NCBI RefSeq assembly: GCF_905175375.1
Contig: NZ_CAJIMS010000001.1
Location: 2,604,001-2,668,000 of the forward strand
Source of the DNA: Chryseobacterium aquaeductus
GTDB lineage: Bacteria; Bacteroidota; Bacteroidia; Flavobacteriales; Weeksellaceae
Direction of reading: 5' to 3'
DNA: 64,000 bases
Part shown: positions 25,506 to 35,582 of the stretch, in pieces
Position numbering within the stretch: the first letter of the stretch is position 1
Layout: every line of letters begins with the position of its first letter
The notes under the pieces: model-generated
What the model was told of the DNA's origin: nothing
What the model saw: only the letters and a program-made list of their open reading frames with translations
Database searches by the model: none
Position numbers and translations under genes: made by a program

Positions 25506-26480
25506 ATGAAAGTTTTCATAAATAAAAGAATTCCGGAGATAGGAATTAAGATGTTGAAAGACGCAGGACTCGAAGTAACTATTTCAGAAAACCCTGAGCT
25601 CACACAAGAAGAATGGCTGAAATACTGTAAAGATGCAGACGTCATTTTAAACGTCGGGCAAAATAAATATGATAAAGATTTTTTCGAAGAATTTCCTAAT
25701 ATAAAAGCGATTGCTTTATATTCTGTAGGTTTTGATCATGTAGATATTGATGAAGCCAACCAAAGAAAAATCCCTGTAGGAAATACGCCCGAAGTTTTGA
25801 GCAGAGCGACTTCTGATGTTGCATTTCTCTTGATGCAGTCGGTCGCAAGGAGAGCGAGTTACTATTTTCAAAAAGTGAAAAACGGTGATTGGGGAGAGTT
25901 TGATCCGCTTCATGAGCTAGGTCAGGAGCTATACGGAAAGACTTTGGGTGTTTTCGGACTGGGAAGAATAGGTTTTGAGATGGCTGAGAAGTGTAAGAAA
26001 GCTTTTGATATGAATATTATTTATCACAACAGAAGTCATAATGAAGAGGCTGAAAAGGAACTCGGAGCGAAGTATGTTTCATTTGAAGAATTGGTAAGCG
26101 AGTCTGATGTTTTGAGTATTCATGCTAATTTTAGTGAGGAGCATTCGGAAATATTTAATGAATCGGCTTTTAAGAAAATGAAATCGAATGCGATTTTCAT
26201 CAACACGGCAAGAGGTGGTTTTCACCATCAGAAAGATTTGTATAATGCGCTGGTATCAGAAAAAATCTGGGGTGCGGGTCTGGATGTCACCAATCCTGAA
26301 CCGATAGAAGAGAATGATCCTATTTTAAAGCTTTCTAATGTCTGTGTTTTGCCACACATTGGTTCGGCGACCATCGAAGCCAGAAATGGAATGGCAAAAG
26401 TAGCGGCAGAAAACATCATTGCTTTTTATAAAGGCGAAAAAATGCCTAATTGTGCAAATCCCGAAGTTTATAAAGAGTAA
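25506..26480 (+). CDS. D-2-hydroxyacid dehydrogenase (NAD-binding)
   Basis: A 324-residue enzyme of the D-isomer-specific 2-hydroxyacid dehydrogenase family. The NAD motif is GVFGLGRIGFEMAEKCK. Catalytic regions are NTARGGFHHQKDLYNAL (Arg), DVTNPEPIEENDPIL (Glu) and VLPHIGSATIEARNGM (His). It could be a glyoxylate/hydroxypyruvate reductase or D-glycerate dehydrogenase; the sequence alone does not separate these. Cytoplasmic, single gene with a terminator before it, followed by an acidic small protein gene 56 bp downstream. Confidence 0.9.
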   Translation: MKVFINKRIPEIGIKMLKDAGLEVTISENPELTQEEWLKYCKDADVILNVGQNKYDKDFFEEFPNIKAIALYSVGFDHVDIDEANQRKIPVGNTPEVLSRATSDVAFLLMQSVARRASYYFQKVKNGDWGEFDPLHELGQELYGKTLGVFGLGRIGFEMAEKCKKAFDMNIIYHNRSHNEEAEKELGAKYVSFEELVSESDVLSIHANFSEEHSEIFNESAFKKMKSNAIFINTARGGFHHQKDLYNALVSEKIWGAGLDVTNPEPIEENDPILKLSNVCVLPHIGSATIEARNGMAKVAAENIIAFYKGEKMPNCANPEVYKE

Positions 26481-26536
26481 ATGGAAAGGTTGGAACCATT
26501 TTTGTCTTACCTTTTACAACACTAAAATATACCATT

Positions 26537-26836
26537 ATGAGTACACAAGATAATACTGAAGAGCAAAAAAGAAAATTGGCAGAGATGGATTACAATCCCG
26601 GAGAAGATATTTTCAATAAAGAAGAACATATTCCGTTGGACGGAGATGGAAATCCGATTACAAATCCCAATCATGTAAATGACGGAATGCCTTTCGGATT
26701 AGATGTTCCCGGCGCTGAAGACGATGATAATTTTGAGCAAATCACTAATCAACTGCCAGATGAAGATAATGAATTCTACAGCCGAAGTGATAACGAAGAT
26801 GATCATGAAGAAGAAAACGATGATATTGTAGAATAA
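26537..26836 (+). CDS. Acidic hypothetical protein
   Basis: A 99-residue, strongly acidic, probably disordered protein. The N-terminal part contains DYNPGEDIFNKEEHIPLDG, and the middle contains NDGMPFGLDVPGAEDDDNF. The tail is a run of Asp/Glu with Asn and Ser. No signal peptide, membrane segment or known domain is visible. It is a conserved-looking short protein of unknown function. ATG start; a hairpin terminator follows. Confidence 0.65.
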   Translation: MSTQDNTEEQKRKLAEMDYNPGEDIFNKEEHIPLDGDGNPITNPNHVNDGMPFGLDVPGAEDDDNFEQITNQLPDEDNEFYSRSDNEDDHEEENDDIVE

Positions 26837-26858
26837 CTTCGAATAAGATAAATGCATT

Positions 26859-26889
26859 AAAAGCTGTCTCTGATGAGATGGCTTTTTTT
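26859..26889 (+). terminator. Terminator after the acidic protein gene
   Basis: AAAGC-TG-TCTC / GAGA-TG-GCTTT stem with a TGAT loop and trailing T-run. Confidence 0.7.
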
Positions 26890-26946
26890 CGTTAATTTAA
26901 TGTTAAATTTTAATAAATAAATGTTTTATATTAAATTATAATTATT

Positions 26947-26954
26947 TAATTTTG
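26947..26954 (+). promoter_or_regulatory. -7 box upstream of the T9SS cargo gene
   Basis: TAATTTTG, exact TAnnTTTG match, 67 bp before the ATG at 27021. It supports the 27021 start over a TTG at 26991, leaving a long leader. Confidence 0.45.
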
Positions 26955-27020
26955 TGGTATGTTAAGCAATGCTTGTTATTGTTTGACTAATTGCTAAATC
27001 ACACCTTATCCACATCTTGT

Positions 27021-30000
27021 ATGAAAAAATATCTATCTGTTATATTTTCACTCATTCTTGTATCAATGTTTTCACAAACTCCCCTTCAGGTAAAAGTGAA
27101 AGATGTTGCAGGAAATGAAAACTTTAATGTGACATGTACGAATGATCTTGATATCAACGGCTGTCTGCAACTTCATGTAGAATTTCCTGTATTAAAAGAA
27201 ACTACGACGTATGCGGTCACTCCGGAAGTTTATGGTTCTGCAATTCCTCTTAATCAAGGCACATCTATTAATGCTAATTTTGATGACCTGTTTGCCGTAA
27301 AATTGGATCTTCCTTTTTCTTTCTGTTTTTTTAACCAAAACTTTAATGCGCTTGTAGTGGGATCAAACGGAATGGTCACCTTTGACCTGAGTCAGCTGGG
27401 AAATATCAATTATCCCAATGTTTTCTGGCAAAATCCGAATGCAAGTCTTCCTAAAAACTCAATCTTTGGGGTGTACCACGATATGGTTTTTGCAAACGGT
27501 GATAGTTCGGAAATTTACTATTCCACAGTAGGAACTGCACCATACAGAAAGTTTGTCATCAATTTTTATGACGGAAGAGTAGCAGGCTGCACAGACCGGT
27601 CGTCTTCGCAGATTGTTTTGCATGAGACCACTAATATTGTGGAGGTTTTTGTGGATAAAAAATTGACTCCATGCTCAACAAGAAAGTTTGAAAATGCCTT
27701 AATAGGAATTATGAATAATGACGGTTCTTTAGGATATTCTCCAGCTTCGAGAAATACAGGAAACTGGCAGTCATTACAAGAAGCTTTCAGATTTACACCG
27801 ACAGGAAATACGATTCAGCCATTAGTTGAATGGACCAATTCTGCAGGACAAATTGTCGCAACCGGCGTACAAACAAATATTTGCCCGACACAAAATGAAA
27901 CATACACTGCAACAGTTAAATTTAATGTATGCGGAACCAGTTTTCTCAATTTTACAGATGATTTTACTTTCGACTTTGATGCAAGTTATCCTGTCGCAAA
28001 GAACTACAGTCAGAATTTTTGCGGAAATGCACAAATCAATCTTAATCTGAATGATTTTAAACCCAATGTAACTTCACAAAATCCTGCCAACTTCAATTTT
28101 ACCTTTCACTCAACTTTGCAGGATGCACAAAACAATCAGAATCCACTATCTGTAAATTATAATTTGACTTCTAATTCAGTGTTTTACGTAAGAATTCAGA
28201 ATCCAAATGTTCCGACTTGTTTCAGAGTTGCGGTTCTCACTCTTAATTTTTTAATTAAAAATCTTATAACAGATATTGTTTCAATTTGCGATACAAACAA
28301 TGATGGAGTTGAGAATGCGTATGATTTAACTTTGTTAAACAATCAGATTCTTGCGCCTGGAACTACCGGGATTACCTATCATGCAACTCAAAGTGATGCT
28401 CAAAACAACAGCAATGCAATTGTAACGGCAAATATTACTGCGAATACAAAAATTTGGGTTCGATTGCAGGATGCAAATTGTACCTATGTTTTAGGCCCCA
28501 TAAATTTTACATTTAAACCTGGCGCTAATGCAAATTCGATTGGTCTTTATTCATACACGATGTGTGATATCAATGATAATGATTTAGAGCCTTTTGATTT
28601 TGCATTAAATCTTGGACCGTTGATTTCCACACAGCCAGGCGTCAGTTTTGCTACTTACAGTACATTTTCCGAAGCATTCAGCGGAACTGGACCGTTATTA
28701 GGAACTATAAAAGACGGATTACAAACAGTTTTTATAAGGGTATCGATTCCTGGAGGATGTTTTACCGTAATTTCTGTGAACATGAATGTTACTTTTACGC
28801 AGATTGAAGCAAATGAAAAAAATGAGTATATCTGTTTTAATGGGACAGATGATATCACTATTAATTTGCAGACACTTTCTGCGAATATGCTTATACAACC
28901 AACTACAGTTCCGGTAACGGCATTTTATTCAACGTATGGTGACGCAGAATTAGAGAATAATCCTATTGCACCCAACCAGACAATAACAACTGATGGTAAT
29001 TTTGTAACACAAACCTTTTATATTCGCTTTGAACAATCAAATGAATGCTATACGATAAGAGCGATCAATGTTCTTCTGGTTCATCCTGTGATTGTTTCAT
29101 CAAATTTCAGTATTTGCGATTTTAATAATGATAATTCTGAAAATGTTTTTCTCACACCATTTTCGGGCGCAATTATAGGTGGTCAGGATGCCGCTGTTCT
29201 GTTTTACCTTAATTTATCTGATGCTCAATCGGGCAACAATCCTGTGACGAATGCAATGATTTCCGGGAACACTCAGCTTTTTGTAAAAATAACTTCTTAC
29301 AATTGTTCTCAGATTTATCCGGTAACTTTTTCACTGGTTTCCACTCCAGCCGTGAATTCTACAGTAAATGTTTTGTTAAATAATATCTGTGATAATAATA
29401 ATGACGGCGTTGAAAATTATAATCTAACGCTTTCTCAACCTCAGATTTATAGTGGATCATCAAATGTCACATTTACTTATTATACTTCTTATGATCCTGC
29501 CACTCACACATTTTCTGATGAGATCATCAATCCAGCGCAATTTCCGGTGCAGGGAAGTGCTGTTGTTTTTGTAAAAGTGAAATTTAATAATAATGAATGT
29601 TTTTCTGCATCACAGCTGAATATCCAAATGACATTTTTACCTGCTATTGTATTGTCAAACGCTGTTTTAAATACTTGTGATGAAGATTTTAATTTAAACG
29701 AAACTTTTCAGTTGAGTGATGCAGTTTCACAATTGTTTTTAGCATCTCAGAATACATACACGCTATCTGATATGAATATATCGTATTATCTCACATCAGC
29801 AGAAGCAAATGCAGGAAATTCAGCGAATCAGATTGGTAGTTCTTTTACCGCAAATGTTTCTACAATACAGGTTTGGGTACGATTTCAATCAAAAACGACA
29901 GGTTGTTTTTCTGTAGCATCAATTCAGTTAAATACTTATTTTCCTCCAAAAGCAATCAATTCAGCCATTATAATTTGTGACGACAACCTAGACGGAACTT

Positions 30001-31220
30001 ATGAAGTAAACCTTCTCAATTATACCAATTTATATATCGATATTCCGAATCAGATCAATACATTTAGCTTTTATCTAAATCTGCAGGATGCTCAAAATGG
30101 ATTAAATGCGATTGCAAATCCTGCTAATTTTACCGCTCAGCCTTTCCCGACTCAAATTTGGGTGAAAATTCAGAATATTCCTGGCTGTGATGATATTGCC
30201 ATAATCAATTTTTCGCTGGGAACTAAAGTCGTGCTTCAAAATACAGGACCATTTGATTTAAATAATGTCTGCGATAATGGTAATGATGGTATTGAAAATG
30301 TGAACCTGACTCAATTTCAGCAACAAATATATTCTGGTAGCAATGCGGTGTTTTCTTATTATCCGTCTCTATCAGATTTAAATTCAGGAGCCAATGTCAT
30401 TGCCAATCCGGGAACTTATTCTTTTAATCAAAATTCCGGTTCGAATATCATTTATGTAAAAGTGAGTGTTCCTGGCTTTTGTCCTGAAGTGACGAGCATT
30501 AAAATTTCATTAAAGAAAGTACCGATATTTGATATTCCTACTCAATATTTCTGTCCGGGAGAGAGTTTTACTTACACTGTAAACGTTGAAGGGCAAACCA
30601 TTGTAAGTTATGTCTGGACGAATCCTTCAGGGCAGGCTGTTTCAAACACTGATACTGTCACGGGGAATGTGGAAGGTACTTATTCATTAACAGTTACGTC
30701 AGACAACGGTTGTACGTACACAGCAACTTTTGAAGCGAAATATTATGATGTTCCGGTTATTCAGCAACTTGTTGCAAATGGAAGCAGTTTTACAGTCACG
30801 GCTACAGGTTCGCAGCCAATCTTGTATTCGATAGACGGAATCACTTGGCAATCAAGCAATGTTTTCTACAATTTACCAACCGGAATTACAACATTCTATG
30901 TGAAATATGTAGAAGGCAAATGTATCATCAAACAGGATGGAGTGATTTTAGATATTAAAAATGCCATCACACCAAACGGTGACGGCGCAAATGATAAATG
31001 GATTGTCAAAAATCTTCATGTATTCGGAACTAAAATGACCAACGTAAAAATATTTGACAGGTATCAATATTTGATCTTCGAGCAAAATACAAACACTCAA
31101 ATCATTTGGGACGGAACTATTGCCGGAAGACCAATCCCGACCTCAAGTTATTGGTATGTGATCACGCTTCCGGACGGAAGAACGTTTACAGGATGGGTTC
31201 TGGTGAAAAATAATAATTAA
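27021..31220 (+). CDS. T9SS type B cargo protein with nine tandem CDxNxDGxEN modules
   Basis: A 1399-residue secreted protein with a signal peptide to about residue 18. Residues about 60-270 resemble a carbohydrate-binding or adhesion-type N-terminal domain (CFFNQNFNALVVGSNGMVTF). Nine modules follow, starting with Cys at residues 334, 423, 515, 605, 699, 790, 886, 986 and 1084, a period of 89-100 residues. Many begin CD-N-N-DG-EN-N-LT and end with a YVKV/C-like strand. A PKD/Ig-like part follows. The last 85 residues (from AITPNGDGANDKW, about 1315) form the gliding-associated type B sorting domain of the type IX system. It is probably a cell-surface or released adhesin; the ligand is unknown. 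ATG at 27021. Confidence 0.88.
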   Translation: MKKYLSVIFSLILVSMFSQTPLQVKVKDVAGNENFNVTCTNDLDINGCLQLHVEFPVLKETTTYAVTPEVYGSAIPLNQGTSINANFDDLFAVKLDLPFSFCFFNQNFNALVVGSNGMVTFDLSQLGNINYPNVFWQNPNASLPKNSIFGVYHDMVFANGDSSEIYYSTVGTAPYRKFVINFYDGRVAGCTDRSSSQIVLHETTNIVEVFVDKKLTPCSTRKFENALIGIMNNDGSLGYSPASRNTGNWQSLQEAFRFTPTGNTIQPLVEWTNSAGQIVATGVQTNICPTQNETYTATVKFNVCGTSFLNFTDDFTFDFDASYPVAKNYSQNFCGNAQINLNLNDFKPNVTSQNPANFNFTFHSTLQDAQNNQNPLSVNYNLTSNSVFYVRIQNPNVPTCFRVAVLTLNFLIKNLITDIVSICDTNNDGVENAYDLTLLNNQILAPGTTGITYHATQSDAQNNSNAIVTANITANTKIWVRLQDANCTYVLGPINFTFKPGANANSIGLYSYTMCDINDNDLEPFDFALNLGPLISTQPGVSFATYSTFSEAFSGTGPLLGTIKDGLQTVFIRVSIPGGCFTVISVNMNVTFTQIEANEKNEYICFNGTDDITINLQTLSANMLIQPTTVPVTAFYSTYGDAELENNPIAPNQTITTDGNFVTQTFYIRFEQSNECYTIRAINVLLVHPVIVSSNFSICDFNNDNSENVFLTPFSGAIIGGQDAAVLFYLNLSDAQSGNNPVTNAMISGNTQLFVKITSYNCSQIYPVTFSLVSTPAVNSTVNVLLNNICDNNNDGVENYNLTLSQPQIYSGSSNVTFTYYTSYDPATHTFSDEIINPAQFPVQGSAVVFVKVKFNNNECFSASQLNIQMTFLPAIVLSNAVLNTCDEDFNLNETFQLSDAVSQLFLASQNTYTLSDMNISYYLTSAEANAGNSANQIGSSFTANVSTIQVWVRFQSKTTGCFSVASIQLNTYFPPKAINSAIIICDDNLDGTYEVNLLNYTNLYIDIPNQINTFSFYLNLQDAQNGLNAIANPANFTAQPFPTQIWVKIQNIPGCDDIAIINFSLGTKVVLQNTGPFDLNNVCDNGNDGIENVNLTQFQQQIYSGSNAVFSYYPSLSDLNSGANVIANPGTYSFNQNSGSNIIYVKVSVPGFCPEVTSIKISLKKVPIFDIPTQYFCPGESFTYTVNVEGQTIVSYVWTNPSGQAVSNTDTVTGNVEGTYSLTVTSDNGCTYTATFEAKYYDVPVIQQLVANGSSFTVTATGSQPILYSIDGITWQSSNVFYNLPTGITTFYVKYVEGKCIIKQDGVILDIKNAITPNGDGANDKWIVKNLHVFGTKMTNVKIFDRYQYLIFEQNTNTQIIWDGTIAGRPIPTSSYWYVITLPDGRTFTGWVLVKNNN

Positions 31221-31242
31221 AATTTTTAAATAATTAAACGAT

Positions 31243-31271
31243 AAAAACCTCATTGATTTCAGTGAGGTTTT
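31243..31271 (+). terminator. Terminator after the T9SS cargo gene
   Basis: AAAACCTCA / TGAGGTTTT stem with a TTGATTTCAG-type loop, 23 bp after the stop codon. Confidence 0.75.
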
Positions 31272-31326
31272 GTTGTATTTAAAAGTAAAACTCACTCCAA
31301 CAAGTCAAATATTCACCAGCATAAAA

Positions 31327-31351
31327 AATTCCCCTCCAAAGGTGGGGAATT
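31327..31351. repeat. Short GC-rich hairpin upstream of hutU
   Basis: AATTCCCC / GGGGAATT perfect 8-bp arms with a 9-nt loop, between the T9SS gene and hutU. It resembles the intergenic hairpins common in this genus; no T-run follows, so a terminator is not supported. Nothing else is seen in 31272-31497. Confidence 0.45.
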
Positions 31352-31497
31352 CCAGTTGGGATTCATTCTTTGCGGCAAGTAAGAAATTCAATCACATAGT
31401 ATATTTTCTCATTTGAGTTGCAGGAATTTTCTAATTTGAATATCTTTAAAACCACAAAAAAGACGACAACTATCAACCAACAACAATCAACCAAATA

Positions 31498-33498
31498 ATG
31501 AATTTTCAAGAACAGATACAACAAGGAATTCCAACAGAATTGCCTCAGCCAAAACCATACGAGACCAATATCAATCATGCTCCGAAACGTAAAGAAATTT
31601 TAACGGAAGAAGAGAAAATATTAGCCTTAAAGAACGCTTTACGGTATTTCGAGCCTCAATTTCATGCAGAATTGTTGCCTGAGTTTAAAGAAGAATTAGA
31701 GAAATACGGAAGAATTTATATGTACCGCTTCCGTCCTGATTATGAGATGAAAGCAAGAGATATTGCAGAATATCCCGGAAAATCCGAACAGGCAAAAGCC
31801 ATTATGTTGATGATTCAGAACAATCTCGATTATGCTGTGGCGCAACATCCTCACGAATTAATTACGTATGGTGGAAATGGTGCAGTGTTCTCCAATTGGG
31901 CACAGTATCTTTTGACGATGAAATATCTGTCGGAAATGACAGACGAACAAACTTTAACCATGTATTCCGGTCATCCGATGGGATTATTTCCTTCGCACAA
32001 AGATGCTCCAAGAGTTGTCGTGACGAATGGGATGGTCATTCCTAATTATTCTAAATCCGATGATTGGGAAAAATTTAATGCGTTGGGAGTTTCTCAGTAC
32101 GGACAAATGACAGCCGGAAGTTACATGTACATCGGGCCGCAGGGAATTGTTCACGGAACGACGATTACGGTTTTGAATGCTTTCCGAAAAATAAATAAAG
32201 AACCAATAGGCGGATTATTCGTCACTTCAGGATTAGGCGGAATGAGTGGAGCGCAACCAAAAGCAGGAAATATTGCAGGTTGTGTTACAGTTTGTGCGGA
32301 AGTTAATCCGAAGATTACTAAGATTCGTCACGAACAAAAATGGGTCAATGAAATTCATGAAAACCTTGATGAATTGGTGGCAAGAGTGAGAAAAGCTCAG
32401 AAAAATAACGAAGCAGTTTCGTTGGCTTATCTTGGAAATATCGTTGAGGTTTGGGAGAAATTTGATGAAGAAAATTTAAAAATTGATATTGGTTCAGACC
32501 AGACTTCGCTTCACAATCCTTGGGCGGGAGGTTATTATCCTGCCGGACAAACCTTTGAGGAATCCAATACGATGATGGCAGAAAACCCTGAATTATTCAA
32601 AGAGAAAGTTCAGGAAACACTGATAAGACACGCCGCAGCAATTAATAAACACACTCTTCGCCAGGATCAGGGACCGGGAACTTATTTCTTCGATTACGGA
32701 AATGCTTTCCTATTGGAGGCTTCCAGAGCCGGAGCCGATGTAATGTCAGATCATCCGACGTTGGGAAGGGAGTTCAAATTCCCTTCTTACGTTCAGGATA
32801 TTATGGGACCGATGTGTTTTGATTACGGTTTCGGGCCGTTCCGTTGGGTTTGTGCAAGCGGAAAACCGGAAGATTTGCAGAAAACAGATGAAATTGCCTG
32901 TCAGGTTTTAGAGGAAATGATTAAGACATCGCCCGAAGAAATCCAACAGCAGATGAAAGACAATATCACGTGGATTAAAGGTGCACAGGAAAATAATCTG
33001 GTCGTTGGTTCGCAAGCGAGAATTTTATATGCCGATGCAGAAGGAAGAGTGAAAATAGCAGAAGCCTTCAACAAAGCTATTAAAAACGGAGAAATCGGAG
33101 CAGTAGTTTTGGGTAGAGATCATCACGATGTTTCGGGGACAGATTCGCCGTACAGAGAGACTTCGAATATCTATGACGGTTCCAGATTTACGGCAGACAT
33201 GGCGATTCAAAATGTGATTGGCGATAGTTTCCGTGGGGCAACCTGGGTGAGTATTCACAATGGAGGCGGAGTAGGATGGGGAGAAGTCATCAACGGTGGT
33301 TTCGGGATGTTGCTTGATGGAAGCGATGATGCCGACAGAAGATTAAAATCAATGCTGTTCTGGGACGTCAACAACGGAATCTCCAGACGAAGCTGGGCAA
33401 GAAATGAAGGTTCTGTTTTCGCGATTAAAAGAGCAATGGAAGCTGAACCGAATTTGAAAGTGACTTTACCGAATTTTGTGGATGAGAGTTTGTTTTAA
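31498..33498 (+). CDS. hutU: Urocanate hydratase
   Basis: A 666-residue urocanase. The family is marked by GGNGAVFSNWAQYLLTMKY, YSGHPMGLFPSHKDAPRV, GLGGMSGAQPKAGNIAGC and QDIMGPMCFDYGFGPFRW. It uses tightly bound NAD as an electrophile to convert urocanate to imidazolone propionate in histidine breakdown. It is longer than the roughly 555-residue proteobacterial form, in the range of the longer urocanase group. No hutH, hutI or hutG is adjacent, so the pathway is split on this chromosome. A good terminator follows at 33517. Confidence 0.95.
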   Translation: MNFQEQIQQGIPTELPQPKPYETNINHAPKRKEILTEEEKILALKNALRYFEPQFHAELLPEFKEELEKYGRIYMYRFRPDYEMKARDIAEYPGKSEQAKAIMLMIQNNLDYAVAQHPHELITYGGNGAVFSNWAQYLLTMKYLSEMTDEQTLTMYSGHPMGLFPSHKDAPRVVVTNGMVIPNYSKSDDWEKFNALGVSQYGQMTAGSYMYIGPQGIVHGTTITVLNAFRKINKEPIGGLFVTSGLGGMSGAQPKAGNIAGCVTVCAEVNPKITKIRHEQKWVNEIHENLDELVARVRKAQKNNEAVSLAYLGNIVEVWEKFDEENLKIDIGSDQTSLHNPWAGGYYPAGQTFEESNTMMAENPELFKEKVQETLIRHAAAINKHTLRQDQGPGTYFFDYGNAFLLEASRAGADVMSDHPTLGREFKFPSYVQDIMGPMCFDYGFGPFRWVCASGKPEDLQKTDEIACQVLEEMIKTSPEEIQQQMKDNITWIKGAQENNLVVGSQARILYADAEGRVKIAEAFNKAIKNGEIGAVVLGRDHHDVSGTDSPYRETSNIYDGSRFTADMAIQNVIGDSFRGATWVSIHNGGGVGWGEVINGGFGMLLDGSDDADRRLKSMLFWDVNNGISRRSWARNEGSVFAIKRAMEAEPNLKVTLPNFVDESLF

Positions 33499-33516
33499 AA
33501 CTTATTGTATATAGGA

Positions 33517-33540
33517 AAAACCTGCTGTGAGGCAGGTTTT
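33517..33540 (+). terminator. Terminator after hutU
   Basis: AAAACCTGC / GCAGGTTTT with a TGTGAG loop; compact intrinsic terminator 18 bp after the stop. Confidence 0.82.
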
Positions 33541-33640
33541 CTTGTGATTGAGCTTGTGGCTATTTATTTATAATCCTTGCTTTATTTTTTGTATTTTACT
33601 ACCGGTTGTAAATCTGCGAGATCGTAGGTGACACTTTTTT

Positions 33641-34483
33641 TCAAGATATTAGATTTTGTAAATAATTTTCATCAGAACAAACAACACACTTGTACGATAA
33701 AGAGAGAGTTTCTTTATTTATTAATTCAACTTCTGTACTGTTTAGGAATTTTATTTCTGATTTTTGCGGACTATGAGTACTTTTAGTAGAATAAAATTCT
33801 AAGAATATTTTGCTACTTAAAGGAAAACTTATTGTCGATATTTCTGTTATATCTGTATTTAAATATTTATTTGTTTTTTCTCGTAATGTTAATGAACAAT
33901 AATCCGATAAAATAAAGACATCACAAATACTATTTGGAACATATATTGTAAAAAAAATATCTCCCATCAAATCTAATATAATATTTGGTATTTCTAGATC
34001 AATTTCTGAATTAGAATATTTTTTATCTCCATAAGGCTGTGCAACTTTTAGAAATTCTTGATTCTCTAGTATTTTGTCTCCTAAACCTTCTATAAGTCCA
34101 AAATAAAATATATCAGCTATTTCTTTTTTGTGCTCTGGGGTTCTATGGTTTCCAAGGACACCATACCTTGCAAAAAAACGAAGAGCGTTTTCAGTGTCTT
34201 TGTCTAAAATTTGTTGATTAATAAATTTTTCCACGATTTTGTAATTTTTATTAAAATCGTTTTCAAAATATTTGTTGTATAAATTTTCTATAGTAGCATA
34301 ATCAAATTCATTTTCTATTAACATAGTATTTAAGTTGTCTTCGCTAAAGATATATTTTGTCCCATTTTTATATCGTATATCTCCATATCTTTTGTCATAT
34401 ATAAATATCTTCTTTAAATCATAATTAAAAAATTTTTTAATATGAGTTTGTGATACATAGTGATGATTTTGAGCTTTATTCAC
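33641..34483 (-). CDS. DUF4238 domain protein
   Basis: A 280-residue protein. The DUF4238 hallmark is NKAQNHHYVSQTHIKKFF at the N-terminus, followed by KIFIYDKRYGD. The rest is typical of the family: an ARYGVLGNHR segment, and PNSICDVFILSDYCSLTL near residues 180-200 counted from the GTG. No signal or membrane segment. The GTG at 34483 gives the usual family N-terminus; a TTG at 34540 would overlap the upstream gene by 17 bp. DUF4238 has no proven activity. It is the second gene of a two-gene unit and is very AT-rich compared with the surrounding core genes. Confidence 0.72.
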   Translation of the reverse strand: MNKAQNHHYVSQTHIKKFFNYDLKKIFIYDKRYGDIRYKNGTKYIFSEDNLNTMLIENEFDYATIENLYNKYFENDFNKNYKIVEKFINQQILDKDTENALRFFARYGVLGNHRTPEHKKEIADIFYFGLIEGLGDKILENQEFLKVAQPYGDKKYSNSEIDLEIPNIILDLMGDIFFTIYVPNSICDVFILSDYCSLTLREKTNKYLNTDITEISTISFPLSSKIFLEFYSTKSTHSPQKSEIKFLNSTEVELINKETLSLSYKCVVCSDENYLQNLIS

Positions 34484-34523
34484 TGTTAGTTTTATGTGTA
34501 AATTATAATTTAAACGTTTAAAG

Positions 34524-35258
34524 TTAGTTCTCTGCTTCAATATTTAAAAGGTTACCATCATAATCAAAAGTTCCTAAAGCTTTCCCCAAAACTTTTGCTC
34601 CGAAAGCATTATTACCTCGATAAATCATTGTAGCAATAACTTTATCTTTTTTATATGAGAATGTTGTTTGAACATGCTCATAACTATCGGGGTCATTCAT
34701 TGATTTTTTTACAGCTCGTTCTAACTTTGGGTTTGATCCATCCCACGCAGAAATATTTTTCTTAGCAAAAGCTAACTCTTTAATGCCTTTAATCTCAATT
34801 TCAATTTCTTTTCTCTGAACTTTTGTTAAATTTTTTTGTTCAAGTTCTTTATTTAAAATTGAGATCTTTTCTGCATCTGGTAGATTATTAAATTTTTTAT
34901 TTGCAAGTTTTGCAGAATCAATTTTTTGCTGTTGGTTTTTCGGTTCATTAGAAGACAAAAATATTTCATACTTATTTTCTGTTGTTTTTTTACCATCATT
35001 AGTAGAAAAAATCATCACAAAGAAAACTATGATCATGAATAAAATAAAAGTTCCTCCTAAAACAGCAATTACAATTACGCAGCCATTCGCTTTTTTTGGA
35101 GAATTCTGAAAAGTAGTTGGTGTAATATTTTGATTATTAGAAAAGTTGATCGAATCTAAAACTTGCTTTTTTTTGACATCAAATTCTTGCTGAGTAATTA
35201 TTCCTTTATCACGTAATTCTCCAAGCTTTACAATATCTGATAATTCTTTTTCTGCCAT
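34524..35258 (-). CDS. SHOCT-domain membrane protein
   Basis: A 244-residue protein. Residues about 8-34 form a SHOCT motif (LGELRDKGIITQQEFDVKKKQVL), normally found at the end of proteins and here at the N-terminus. One transmembrane helix follows (CVIVIAVLGGTFILFMIIV), then a Lys/Glu-rich coiled-coil-like stretch. The C-terminal domain begins VKKSMNDPDSYEHVQTTFSY and ends with a beta-rich part, GTFDYDGNLLNIEAEN. The domain order suggests a membrane-anchored sensor or scaffold; this is inference. It precedes DUF4238 with a gap or overlap that depends on the start chosen. ATG at 35258. Confidence 0.7.
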   Translation of the reverse strand: MAEKELSDIVKLGELRDKGIITQQEFDVKKKQVLDSINFSNNQNITPTTFQNSPKKANGCVIVIAVLGGTFILFMIIVFFVMIFSTNDGKKTTENKYEIFLSSNEPKNQQQKIDSAKLANKKFNNLPDAEKISILNKELEQKNLTKVQRKEIEIEIKGIKELAFAKKNISAWDGSNPKLERAVKKSMNDPDSYEHVQTTFSYKKDKVIATMIYRGNNAFGAKVLGKALGTFDYDGNLLNIEAEN

Positions 35259-35582
35259 AATTATTGTTTTTTCCAAATATAATTAAACAAAACCATTTTA
35301 AAATACGGATTTCCTTAAAACATAAAAGACATCAAAGATTCTTTTAGTAAAACAACTCCAATCAAAACCACCCGCATCCGCAAAAACCTTACAAACACCC
35401 TTAAAACAAAGCAGATGGCGCGGATTTAAAATCCGTATCTAGCTTTTTTTAATACTCACGTATTGCAAATCCACAAGATCACGTCTTTTTTTCTGTAAAA
35501 CTTAAATCTGTCTTTGAAAAATGATATAACCAACCCTTAAAGCACTCAAAGGTTGCATAACTCATTTTCTAAGTGCATCTAT

